Of a stretch of 64,000 nucleotides of DNA, positions 8,269 through 15,230 are shown one piece after another. Position numbers and translations under genes: made by a program. How positions within the stretch are numbered: the first letter of the stretch is position 1; every line of letters begins with the position of its first letter. A model generated the notes under the pieces. The model did no database searches. It was not told the origin of the DNA and saw only the letters and a list, made by a program, of their open reading frames with translations. This DNA comes from Chitinophaga lutea (GTDB lineage: Bacteria; Bacteroidota; Bacteroidia; Chitinophagales; Chitinophagaceae): positions 682,001 to 746,000 of the forward strand of contig NZ_RPDH01000002.1 of assembly GCF_003813775.1 (NCBI RefSeq). Direction: 5' to 3'.

Positions 8269-9457
8269 TCAACAGTTCCATATGCCGGCAACAGCCCCAC
8301 TGGCCCGTGCGCGTGTGTATAGTGTGGATGTGTTAAGAGGCCTCATCATGATCATCATGGCGTTAGATCACGTCCGTGATTTTTTTCACCAGCCCGCGAT
8401 GACGGAAGATCCCCTCAACCCGGCCACCACCACGCCAGCCCTGTACTTCACCCGCTGGATCACCCACTTCTGCGCCCCGTTGTTCGTACTGCTTTCGGGC
8501 CTTTCCGTACGCCTGATGCACCAGCGCAAAAGCACGGCGGAGATCAGCCGTTTCCTGTTCACGCGGGGCCTCTGGCTGATCGTCATGGAAGTCACCATCG
8601 TCTCGTTCGGGCTCACGTTCAACCCCCACCTGAACCTGATGATCCTCCAGGTGATATGGGCCATCGGCGTCAGTTTCCTCTTCCTGGCATTGCTCGTGTT
8701 CCTGCCCTGGCAGGCGGTGCTGGCGATCGGCATCCTCATCACCTGCGGACATAACCTGCTCGACTATACACAGGCGCAACCGGATTTCAAGCCTGGCGTG
8801 CTCTGGGAATTCGCGCACCAGACGCGGTACACCTATTATCCGCTGTTCGGCGGGCACGGGGTGATCGTATTCTACCCCTTTCTGCCATGGGTGGGCATTA
8901 TGCTGATGGGTTACGGCTTGGGCAGGTTGCTCCAGGCAGACGTGGCGCCAGCGCAGCGGCGCAAAGTGCTGGTGGGCACAGGCCTGGGGATGCTCGTGCT
9001 GTTCGGGGTCCTGCGGGGATGGAATATCTATGGTGACCCGCAGCCCTGGGCAGGCTCGTTCTATTCATTCATGGACGTGGAGAAATACCCGCCGTCGCTG
9101 CTCTATTCCTGCGCCACCATCGGCCCGGGGTTATTGATGCTGGCGGCCCTGGAGCATGTGCGCAACCGCGTCACCGAAATCGCGAAAGTATACGGCAGCG
9201 TGCCGTTCTTCTATTATATCCTTCATTTTTATCTCATTCACCTGCTCTGCGTGGCGGCCTTTTTTATCAGCGGGCGCGGCACGCACGAGATCGTGGATCC
9301 CAATGTGCCCTTCCTGTTCAGGCCGCAGGATTTCGGCTACCCGCTCTGGGCGGCGTACCTGATCTGGATCGCCGTGGTGGCGGTATTGTACCGGCCCTGC
9401 AAATGGTACTCGCAGTATAAGCAGACGCACAAACACTGGTGGCTCAGTTACCTGTAG
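8255..9457 (+). CDS. DUF1624 / heparan-alpha-glucosaminide N-acetyltransferase-like membrane protein
   Basis: A polytopic inner-membrane protein of 400 residues. The N-terminal signature RVYSVDVLRGLIMIIMALDH is the hallmark of the DUF1624/HGSNAT-like acyltransferase family, with the His in the first helix (ALDHVRDFF) proposed to take part in acyl transfer. About ten hydrophobic segments follow, with FYYILHFYLIHLL near 325. The ATG at 8255 overlaps the dinB-like gene by 14 bp; an in-frame ATG at 8282 just before MPATAPL is the alternative start. Such proteins probably acylate cell-surface glycans, but the substrate is unknown. Its 3' end overlaps the convergent MarR-GNAT gene by 14 bp. Confidence 0.85.
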   Translation: MSFNNQQFHMPATAPLARARVYSVDVLRGLIMIIMALDHVRDFFHQPAMTEDPLNPATTTPALYFTRWITHFCAPLFVLLSGLSVRLMHQRKSTAEISRFLFTRGLWLIVMEVTIVSFGLTFNPHLNLMILQVIWAIGVSFLFLALLVFLPWQAVLAIGILITCGHNLLDYTQAQPDFKPGVLWEFAHQTRYTYYPLFGGHGVIVFYPFLPWVGIMLMGYGLGRLLQADVAPAQRRKVLVGTGLGMLVLFGVLRGWNIYGDPQPWAGSFYSFMDVEKYPPSLLYSCATIGPGLLMLAALEHVRNRVTEIAKVYGSVPFFYYILHFYLIHLLCVAAFFISGRGTHEIVDPNVPFLFRPQDFGYPLWAAYLIWIAVVAVLYRPCKWYSQYKQTHKHWWLSYL

Positions 9458-10388
9458 CCAGCTTCAGTTCGTACCGTTCTTCGTACAGATCCTGCCCCCA
9501 GAGGTGCACCGGTTCCGAGCCCGTTTTCACGAAACCCGCCTTCAGGTAAATACCGGCGGCCGTTTGCTGCTGGTTGGTGGTGAGCAGGTACACTTCCCTG
9601 AACCGCTGCTGCCGGCAGAAATCCATCGCCTCTTTCATCAGGGCGCGGCCCAGGCCAATGCCCCTGCATTCGGGTTTGATCAGGAACCAGCGCAATTGCG
9701 CCCGGCCCCGGCCCTTGTGGATGATGGCGATCATGCCCACGAGTTCCCCGAAACACGACGCCAGCCATACCCGGTCTTTCACCGGGTCGTACGTGGGCAG
9801 GAATTCATGCAGCGTTTGCGTAACGTATTGCTCGAACCGCAGGTCGTAATTATATTCCGCCGCATACAACCGGCCATGGAGGCTGATGATCTCGCCCACG
9901 TCCCCCGGCTGCAGGCCGTGCCGGATATGAACGTCGGCCAGGCTCAGCGCGCTGCCCGGAGCCTTGAGCAGGTGCCGCACCGTGCTCATGGCATGCGCTA
10001 TTTTACAGCGCTGCTCCGGGTCGAGGTCTTCCAGCATGCGGCTGATCTGCCCGTCAGACAATTCATTGAACGTTGTCATGATCTTTTTGCCGCGCGCCGT
10101 GAGCTGCAGGTAATTCGAACGGCCGTCTTCCGGCAGGGGATGTTTGATGACGAGCCCCTTCTTCTCGAAGTTCCGCAACAGGCGGCTCAGGTAACCCGCG
10201 TCGATGTTGAGGGCTTCGCGTATGCCCGTGGCCGTGGTCTGCTGGTTGAAGTTGATTTCGTACAGCACCCTTACTTCCGTGAGCGAAAACTCACTGTCGA
10301 AAATATGCTGCTGCAACAGGCCCAGCTGCATCGTGTAAAAACGGTTGAACTGGCGGATGTTGGCGATCAGCTGCGATTCGTTGGTCAT
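9444..10388 (-). CDS. MarR-type regulator fused to a GNAT acetyltransferase
   Basis: Two domains in one protein of 314 residues. The N-terminal half is a MarR winged helix: LTEVRVLYEI, TATGIREALNIDAGYLSRLLRNFEKKGLV as recognition region, and the wing DGRSNYLQLTARG. The C-terminal half is a GNAT fold with the acetyl-CoA loop PECRGIGLGRALM and the terminal NxxAxxxYxKxGF-like segment QTAAGIYLKAGF. The start is the ATG at 10388, not the in-frame codon 22 residues upstream, because promoter and palindromic operator sequences lie in that interval. Fusions of this type are known in many bacteria; the acetylated substrate is unknown. Probable autoregulation through the operators upstream. Confidence 0.88.
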   Translation of the reverse strand: MTNESQLIANIRQFNRFYTMQLGLLQQHIFDSEFSLTEVRVLYEINFNQQTTATGIREALNIDAGYLSRLLRNFEKKGLVIKHPLPEDGRSNYLQLTARGKKIMTTFNELSDGQISRMLEDLDPEQRCKIAHAMSTVRHLLKAPGSALSLADVHIRHGLQPGDVGEIISLHGRLYAAEYNYDLRFEQYVTQTLHEFLPTYDPVKDRVWLASCFGELVGMIAIIHKGRGRAQLRWFLIKPECRGIGLGRALMKEAMDFCRQQRFREVYLLTTNQQQTAAGIYLKAGFVKTGSEPVHLWGQDLYEERYELKLATGN

Positions 10389-10403
10389 ATACCGGATTTG
10401 CCG

Positions 10404-10457
10404 TAAAGATAATAAATAGTTGATTTTGTCAACTATTTTAATTGACTTTAGCAATTA
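10404..10457 (-). promoter_or_regulatory. Promoter with two palindromic operators, MarR-GNAT gene
   Basis: On the minus strand TTG (10430-10432) and TATCTTTA (10404-10411, one mismatch to TAnnTTTG) are 18 bases apart. A perfect inverted repeat AAATAGTTGA / TCAACTATTT (10414-10438, 5-base spacer) covers the spacer and the -33 TTG. A second, TAATTG-N7-CAATTA (10439-10457), lies immediately upstream. Binding of a MarR dimer at the first site would block RNA polymerase. The symmetry is seen; the autoregulation is inferred. Confidence 0.65.
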
Positions 10458-10553
10458 ATCCGGGGCGGGCACGTCCGGCATTCCGGGTACCGGAAACAAC
10501 ATTTCAGATATGGGAATATGAACATATCATTCCCCTGTATTAATTTGCGGCCC

Positions 10554-11108
10554 ATGCAACGTGTCCCTTTCCTTGTACTGCTGCTTTGCAGTGTGGCGGC
10601 ATCCTCTCTCCGCGCCCAGACCTTCCCGAAAAGAACATTCCGTATTCAGTTAGGAGTCCCAATCGTTCCGGCGCTGAACGTGCAGCTGGAAAACCGGCTG
10701 GGCAGCCAGTTCTCGCTGGTCGCCAAAGCCGAGGCGCTGACACTGTTCGGCTTCTCCTCCGCACTGGGCACCACCGGCAGCGTCGCCTACGCGCCTTCCG
10801 CGGAGCTGCGCTGGTATTACAACGTCAACCGGCGGCTGGAGCGAGGCAAGTCCATCGACCGTTTTTCGGGTAACTTTTTCTCCGTGGAACCGTTCGTCAA
10901 AGCGGCGCAAAGCAAATTCGGCAACTACCTCGAATACCTGCCGCCCATCTATCCGGACGCGGGCCTGCTCCTCAGTTACGGCATGCAGCGGGGCTTCGGG
11001 CGGCACGGGCATTGGGGCCTTTGCGGAGGCATCGCGCCCATTGCTGTTCTGGACGGCGGTTACACTACTGTTGTTAAGTTAAATTTCCAGATCGGGCTAC
11101 AGTGGTGA
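10554..11108 (+). CDS. Secreted or outer-membrane beta-barrel-like protein, unknown function
   Basis: A 184-residue protein with a clear signal peptide (MQRVPFLVLLLCSVAASSLRAQ, cleavage after AQ expected). The rest is made of alternating amphipathic strands such as FRIQLGVPIVPALNVQLENRLG, FSLVAKAEAL and KLNFQIGLQW, ending in an aromatic residue (W), as outer-membrane beta-barrels do. The length fits an 8-stranded barrel. The start at 10554 is preferred over the ATG at 10518 because it gives a compact signal peptide. No family was recognised with certainty. It lies alone between a divergent regulator and the downstream kinase. Confidence 0.6.
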   Translation: MQRVPFLVLLLCSVAASSLRAQTFPKRTFRIQLGVPIVPALNVQLENRLGSQFSLVAKAEALTLFGFSSALGTTGSVAYAPSAELRWYYNVNRRLERGKSIDRFSGNFFSVEPFVKAAQSKFGNYLEYLPPIYPDAGLLLSYGMQRGFGRHGHWGLCGGIAPIAVLDGGYTTVVKLNFQIGLQW

Positions 11109-11185
11109 TAACCCTTTTTTCGTTACTTTAGTGCCGACGGGAAATCCATTATGCGCTTGCCGCCGCTGTGCACTAAAACCATGTT

Positions 11186-12787
11186 ATGCCTGAACAGTTT
11201 CCGATAGACACGAACGCTACTCCAGAAGACATCAGCCGATCGATCAAAGCTATCAGGGAATCCATCACCGACAGCGATAGCCTTTACCAGCAACTGGTGA
11301 AGACGCTGCCTGCCGCCATTTATTTCTGCGATGCCGATGGCGTCATTACTTTTTACAATAGCGCCGCCGCGCGTTTGTGGGGCCGAGAGCCCGTGATCGG
11401 GGTAGACCGCTGGTGCGGTTCCTGGAAAATCTTTCATACGGACGGCACGCCCATGCCACTGGAGGAATGCCCCATGGCGGTTACCCTCCGCGACAGAAAG
11501 GCGGTCTCCGGCGCTGAAATCATTGTGGAGAAACCCGACGGCACCCGCCGTTTCGTGAAACCGTTTCCGCAACCCACTTTCGACGGCAAGGGGCATTTCA
11601 ACGGCGCTACCAACCTGCTGATCGACGTAACCGACCATAAAAACGCCGAGGAACAAAGCGCCTACCTGGCGGCCATCGTCAATTCGTCGGACGACGCCAT
11701 TATCAGCAAAACGCTCGACGGTATCGTGATCAGCTGGAACACCAGCGCGGAACGCATTTTCGGATATACCGCCGCCGAAATGATCGGGCAGCACATTACC
11801 CGCATCATTCCCCCGGACCGGCACAACGAAGAGCCCAATATCCTCGCGCAACTGAAGCAGGGCAAGCGCGTGGATCACTTCGAAACGAAACGCCTCACCA
11901 AATACGGGGAACTGCGTGATATTTCAGTCACCATCTCCCCCATTTTCAATTCGGCGGGCAAGATCATAGGCGCGTCCAAAATCGCGCGGGACGTCACTAT
12001 CCAGCGGGAAGCGGAAAAAATAATACGGGAGCGCGACGATCAGTTCCGGTACATGCTGGAAGAAATCCTCCAGGAACGCACGCATGAGCTGGTGCAACTG
12101 AACAAACGGCTGGAAAAGTCCAATCACGACCTGGAACAGTTCGCCTACATCGCCAGCCACGACCTCCAGGAGCCGCTGCGGAAAATCCTCACCTTTTCGG
12201 AAATGATCCAGGACAACCCCAACGGCATGTCCGGGGAACAGTTGCGCTACCTCGGCAAGGTGCGGACGTCTGCCCTGCAGATGACGAGCCTCATCAAAGA
12301 CGTGCTGCACTACTCCCGCCTCTCGTCGCTCCACGAAGAACATGTACCGGTAGAGCTCGACGGGCTGTTCAGGGAAGTGCTGTCGGAATTCGACCTGATG
12401 ACAGAACAGAAAAAAGCGAAGGTGCACCACGATGCGCTGCCGACCATTCACGGCATCCCGGCGCAAATGAAACAACTGTTCCGCAACCTGCTCAGCAACT
12501 CGCTGAAGTTCTGCGAGGGGCCGCCCGTTATTAACGTACAGGCCCATACGAACAACGGTCAGGCGCTGATACAGTTCAGGGATAACGGGATCGGGTTTGA
12601 GCAGGTGTATGCGGACAAGATCTTCCACATTTTCAACCGCCTCAACAACAGGGGAAAATACAACGGCACGGGCGTGGGCCTTGCGCTGTGCAAAAAGATC
12701 GTGGAAAACCACAACGGCAGCATCCGCGCGGAAAGCACCCCGGGGCTGGGCACCACCTTCTATATTCAGTTGCCGCTGCCGGCCTGA
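11186..12787 (+). CDS. PAS-domain sensor histidine kinase
   Basis: A 533-residue kinase without obvious membrane helices, so probably cytoplasmic sensing. Two PAS domains are visible, about 33-150 (LPAAIYFCDADGVITFYN) and 155-275 (AIVNSSDDAIISKTLDGIVISWN). A short coiled coil (ERTHELVQLNKRLEKSN) links them to the HisKA dimerisation helix with phospho-acceptor His325 in YIASHDLQEPLRKI. The ATPase domain has an N-box (LFRNLLSNSLKF), G1 box (RDNGIGF) and G2 box (GTGVGLALCKKI). No cognate response regulator is adjacent, so it is an orphan kinase, resembling phytochrome-like kinases of the PAS/HisKA group. Its 3' end overlaps the convergent HNH gene by 22 bp. Confidence 0.9.
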   Translation: MPEQFPIDTNATPEDISRSIKAIRESITDSDSLYQQLVKTLPAAIYFCDADGVITFYNSAAARLWGREPVIGVDRWCGSWKIFHTDGTPMPLEECPMAVTLRDRKAVSGAEIIVEKPDGTRRFVKPFPQPTFDGKGHFNGATNLLIDVTDHKNAEEQSAYLAAIVNSSDDAIISKTLDGIVISWNTSAERIFGYTAAEMIGQHITRIIPPDRHNEEPNILAQLKQGKRVDHFETKRLTKYGELRDISVTISPIFNSAGKIIGASKIARDVTIQREAEKIIRERDDQFRYMLEEILQERTHELVQLNKRLEKSNHDLEQFAYIASHDLQEPLRKILTFSEMIQDNPNGMSGEQLRYLGKVRTSALQMTSLIKDVLHYSRLSSLHEEHVPVELDGLFREVLSEFDLMTEQKKAKVHHDALPTIHGIPAQMKQLFRNLLSNSLKFCEGPPVINVQAHTNNGQALIQFRDNGIGFEQVYADKIFHIFNRLNNRGKYNGTGVGLALCKKIVENHNGSIRAESTPGLGTTFYIQLPLPA

Positions 12788-13545
12788 GGCACGGGATGGC
12801 GCCGGAACCAGGCGCGGAACATACCGGCATACTGGTGTTTGCCGGCCGTATGATCGAGCTGCTGCAGCCGCAATATCCGTAAAGCTTCTTCCCGCAAAAC
12901 CGGTTCTTCTTCCGGGAATAACGCCACTACATCGTACAACGCCTTCACTACGCTGAGCATCTCCGCGCGGTGCTGGGTGAGTTCTGTTCTGTCGAGCCGC
13001 AAACCTTCGATGGTGGCCCTTCCCCGCTCGCTGTTGCCGGCGGGTACGATGTTTTCATGATCGAACGTCAGGTGCTGCGCCGGGTCATCGTGCTCGGGAT
13101 GGATGAACAGCGGGTCTTCCCCTGCTACATCGTGCAGATGCGACAAGGCCCTGCTACCGGGCGTTTGCAGGGGGAACAGGTTGCCCTTATGCCGCTGGTT
13201 GCACTTGGTGCAGGCCAGGAACAGGTTATCCCAGTGATAAGCCAGCCAGTAATAACCGGGCTGTATGAAAGGCGCGCCGGCGGCCTGCCGCGAAGCGGCT
13301 TTCGGCCGGAAGTGCTCCACATCCCCGTCGTCGATATGACCGATCTTGGATTCGCAGAAGCAGCATTTGTAATGCTGGATGCTGATAAGCGTCTGTTTCA
13401 CTTCAGCGTCCGCATAAATATTTTTCCGGAAGGTGAAACTGCGGCAGCCTTCGTCGTACGCGGCTTCCATCGCCTGCTTTTCGGTAAGGCCGGCGGTTTG
13501 CAGGGTGTCGGGAACGGGGAACAAAGCTTTCGAAATACGGATCAT
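12766..13545 (-). CDS. HNH nuclease, PtuB/TIGR02646-like (putative Septu component)
   Basis: A 259-residue protein with a complete HNH/zinc motif: Cys61-x2-Cys64 in CCFC, His78 in DVEHFRPK, Asn107 in WDNLFLAC, and Cys112-x2-Cys115 in CTKCNQRHKG followed by LFP. This architecture matches HNH proteins of the TIGR02646 type, which pair with an ABC-like ATPase in Septu (PtuAB) and in retron-associated PtuAB effectors. It starts 4 bp after the ATPase stop, in the same operon. Expected role: nuclease effector acting on nucleic acid during infection; the ATPase would control it. Its last 22 bp overlap the histidine kinase gene tail-to-tail. Family assignment rests on motifs and partner, not on a search. 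Confidence 0.75.
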   Translation of the reverse strand: MIRISKALFPVPDTLQTAGLTEKQAMEAAYDEGCRSFTFRKNIYADAEVKQTLISIQHYKCCFCESKIGHIDDGDVEHFRPKAASRQAAGAPFIQPGYYWLAYHWDNLFLACTKCNQRHKGNLFPLQTPGSRALSHLHDVAGEDPLFIHPEHDDPAQHLTFDHENIVPAGNSERGRATIEGLRLDRTELTQHRAEMLSVVKALYDVVALFPEEEPVLREEALRILRLQQLDHTAGKHQYAGMFRAWFRRHPVPQAGSGN

Positions 13546-13549
13546 AGGA

Positions 13550-14833
13550 TCATTTTTTTGCCTGCCTGGCCTGCAGGATGGCGGCGGCTTCCCTCACGAT
13601 GTTGCGGGCCCTGATGTCGAGCTCCGATTCGGCATACGGCAGGCTTTCCGCGAATGCGTTGAGGTGGTCCAGCTCCTGCTGCTCGGTGTCGGTCAGTTTT
13701 TTTTGCCCGATCAGCTGCCTTCTTCTTTCCAGCTTGTCTTCCACCTCCTGGTTGCGGGCAGGCAGTTCGAACAATTCGCTGGAGAGTATCTGGTCGATGC
13801 GCCAGTTGCGCACGTTGTCTGTATTCTGGTCGATCACCACCTCGTTGCCCTGTTTTTTCAGCAGCACGAGGTTGGCGTTATAGGGGGCCGACTGTACGAT
13901 CAGCGGTGAATGCGCGGTGACGATGAACTGGGTGGCGGGGAATGTTTTGCCGAGGAAGTCGAAAATGCTCCGCTGCCATTTGGGGTGCAGGTGGAGGTCT
14001 ATTTCATCGATGAGCACGATGGCCGGCTCTTCCAGCGGGTTGGGCGAATCCGGGTAGCGTTCGAACATGCGGAAGGCGAAATCCGCCATCCAGGCCACCA
14101 TGCAGCGGTATCCCAGGCTCAGCTGGTGCAGCGTCACCCAGCCCGTATGGGTTAAAAATTCAACGCCCGGCAGCAGCTTTTCGAGTGTCGGTTCGGTGAA
14201 GCGGATGTCTTCCACATCGGGCAGCAGGCTGATCAGGATCTGCCGCACCTTTTCGCGGCGCACGGCGCTGACGGCCTGTATCTCCGAGGGGCGGCTGGCG
14301 GCATAATCGAGCTGCAGCAGCCACTCTTCGGCATTGACCAGCTGTACGTATTCGTTGAACAGGGAATCGGCGTTGCCGGGGATCGTTTCAGAAAGGGCGG
14401 CCTGGCCTATCATGCGGCTGGCGCCGTAACCGAAACATCTGATGGTTTTGTAGCAAGGGTCGTCGTGCCAGCTCATGCCCATCTGCACAAAACCTTTCAT
14501 CAGCATCACGGCATCGTCCTGCACATACGCGTTGTGATTGAACAGGAAGCGGGCGGTCACCAGCGTGGCGGTTTCCCGGAATTTCGACGATACGAAATCT
14601 TTCTGCGGCATGCCCACCGGCGAATAGCCGGACTGGTTCTGCAGCTCGTCGGCCGTCATTTCAAAGGCGGCCAGCAATTGCAGCAGCGTGGTTTTACCGG
14701 TGCCGTTGTCGCCCAGGATAACGGTCCATTGTTTCCAGTTTCCCTTCCCGTCGCTCAGCCGCAACAGGGAGTTTTTCCCGAAGCAGCACACTTTGTTGAT
14801 GTGCAGGGAATGGAAATATGCACCGGGCGTCAA
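13550..14833 (-). CDS. AAA/ABC-type ATPase, PtuA-like (putative Septu component)
   Basis: A 427-residue SMC/OLD-like ATPase. Walker A GDNGTGKTT is at 41-49. A divergent signature LSLGYR lies midway, followed by Walker B with catalytic glutamate in AIVLIDEIDLHLHPKWQ, and a switch histidine in FIVTAHSPLIVQ. Such predicted AAA_21/AAA_23 ATPases are partners of HNH nucleases in Septu-like defence. No TOPRIM domain follows, which argues against OLD (Gabija-type) nucleases. A charged C-terminal segment (NQEVEDKLERRRQLIGQKKL) is probably helical. The ATG at 14833 gives an N-terminus right before the first beta strand (FHSLHINKVCCF). Operon order is small ORF, ATPase, HNH. Confidence 0.75.
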   Translation of the reverse strand: MTPGAYFHSLHINKVCCFGKNSLLRLSDGKGNWKQWTVILGDNGTGKTTLLQLLAAFEMTADELQNQSGYSPVGMPQKDFVSSKFRETATLVTARFLFNHNAYVQDDAVMLMKGFVQMGMSWHDDPCYKTIRCFGYGASRMIGQAALSETIPGNADSLFNEYVQLVNAEEWLLQLDYAASRPSEIQAVSAVRREKVRQILISLLPDVEDIRFTEPTLEKLLPGVEFLTHTGWVTLHQLSLGYRCMVAWMADFAFRMFERYPDSPNPLEEPAIVLIDEIDLHLHPKWQRSIFDFLGKTFPATQFIVTAHSPLIVQSAPYNANLVLLKKQGNEVVIDQNTDNVRNWRIDQILSSELFELPARNQEVEDKLERRRQLIGQKKLTDTEQQELDHLNAFAESLPYAESELDIRARNIVREAAAILQARQAKK

Positions 14834-14871
14834 ATCAAATAAGAATTATGGGTAAAGAAGGGGAAGATATA

Positions 14872-15033
14872 TCAGGGCCATTTGATAGTGGCGCGAAGCG
14901 ACTCAACGGCGGCAGGGTTGAAAATGCGGTACTTTCTGCCGTTAATCTCCACAGCAACGCCCTTCTTCCGGTTGACCGGTACGAGCGTCCTGTTTTTAAC
15001 TTTAAAGCTTTTATCAAGTGGCCTGATCGTCAT
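14872..15033 (-). CDS. Small basic protein (53 aa), unknown, upstream of the ATPase-HNH pair
   Basis: An ORF not long enough for ordinary cut-offs. It starts with ATG at 15033 and ends with TGA at 14872-14874. The 53 residues begin MTIRPLDKSFKVKNRT, contain the lysine/arginine patch NRKKG and NGRKYRIF, and end SLRATIKWP. The content is strongly basic and looks like a compact beta fold. A perfect TAATTTTG box sits 8 bases upstream of the ATG. It lies 38 bp before the ATPase and probably shares its transcript. It could be a DNA- or RNA-binding regulator or a third system component; no family was recognised. Confidence 0.6.
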   Translation of the reverse strand: MTIRPLDKSFKVKNRTLVPVNRKKGVAVEINGRKYRIFNPAAVESLRATIKWP

Positions 15034-15040
15034 GATAACT

Positions 15041-15072
15041 CAAAATTAAGGCTTTTCCGGGAAATTTACCAA
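15041..15072 (-). promoter_or_regulatory. Promoter of the small ORF/ATPase/HNH operon, possibly leaderless
   Basis: On the minus strand, TTG (15070-15072) and TAATTTTG (15041-15048, perfect TAnnTTTG) are separated by 21 bases. Only 7 bases lie between the -7 box and the ATG at 15033, so transcription may start at or very near the initiation codon and give a leaderless mRNA. Confidence 0.55.
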
Positions 15073-15173
15073 CTCTCCGGGGCCGTGGTAATAAATTAAC
15101 AACCAGTTAAATATACGTTTTTTCCCGGTAACGGCCATACAATACGGCGATATCCTGCCCGCCAGACCACTTG

Positions 15174-15203
15174 CAAAAAGGGCCGCCTTCTGCAAGGCGG
15201 CCC
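15174..15203 (-). terminator. Terminator of the FtsX permease gene
   Basis: A perfect 10-bp stem GGGCCGCCTT / AAGGCGGCCC with a 4-base loop is followed, on the minus strand, by CTTTTTGC. It starts 28 bp after the permease stop codon. Confidence 0.85.
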
Positions 15204-15230
15204 GGTATAACGATCCATCCGAAAAAATCT

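Noticed and set aside
14818-15099. A 93-codon plus-strand ORF opposite the small basic ORF
   Set aside because: The minus-strand ORF has a perfect promoter box and fits an operon with the ATPase; the plus-strand frame has neither.
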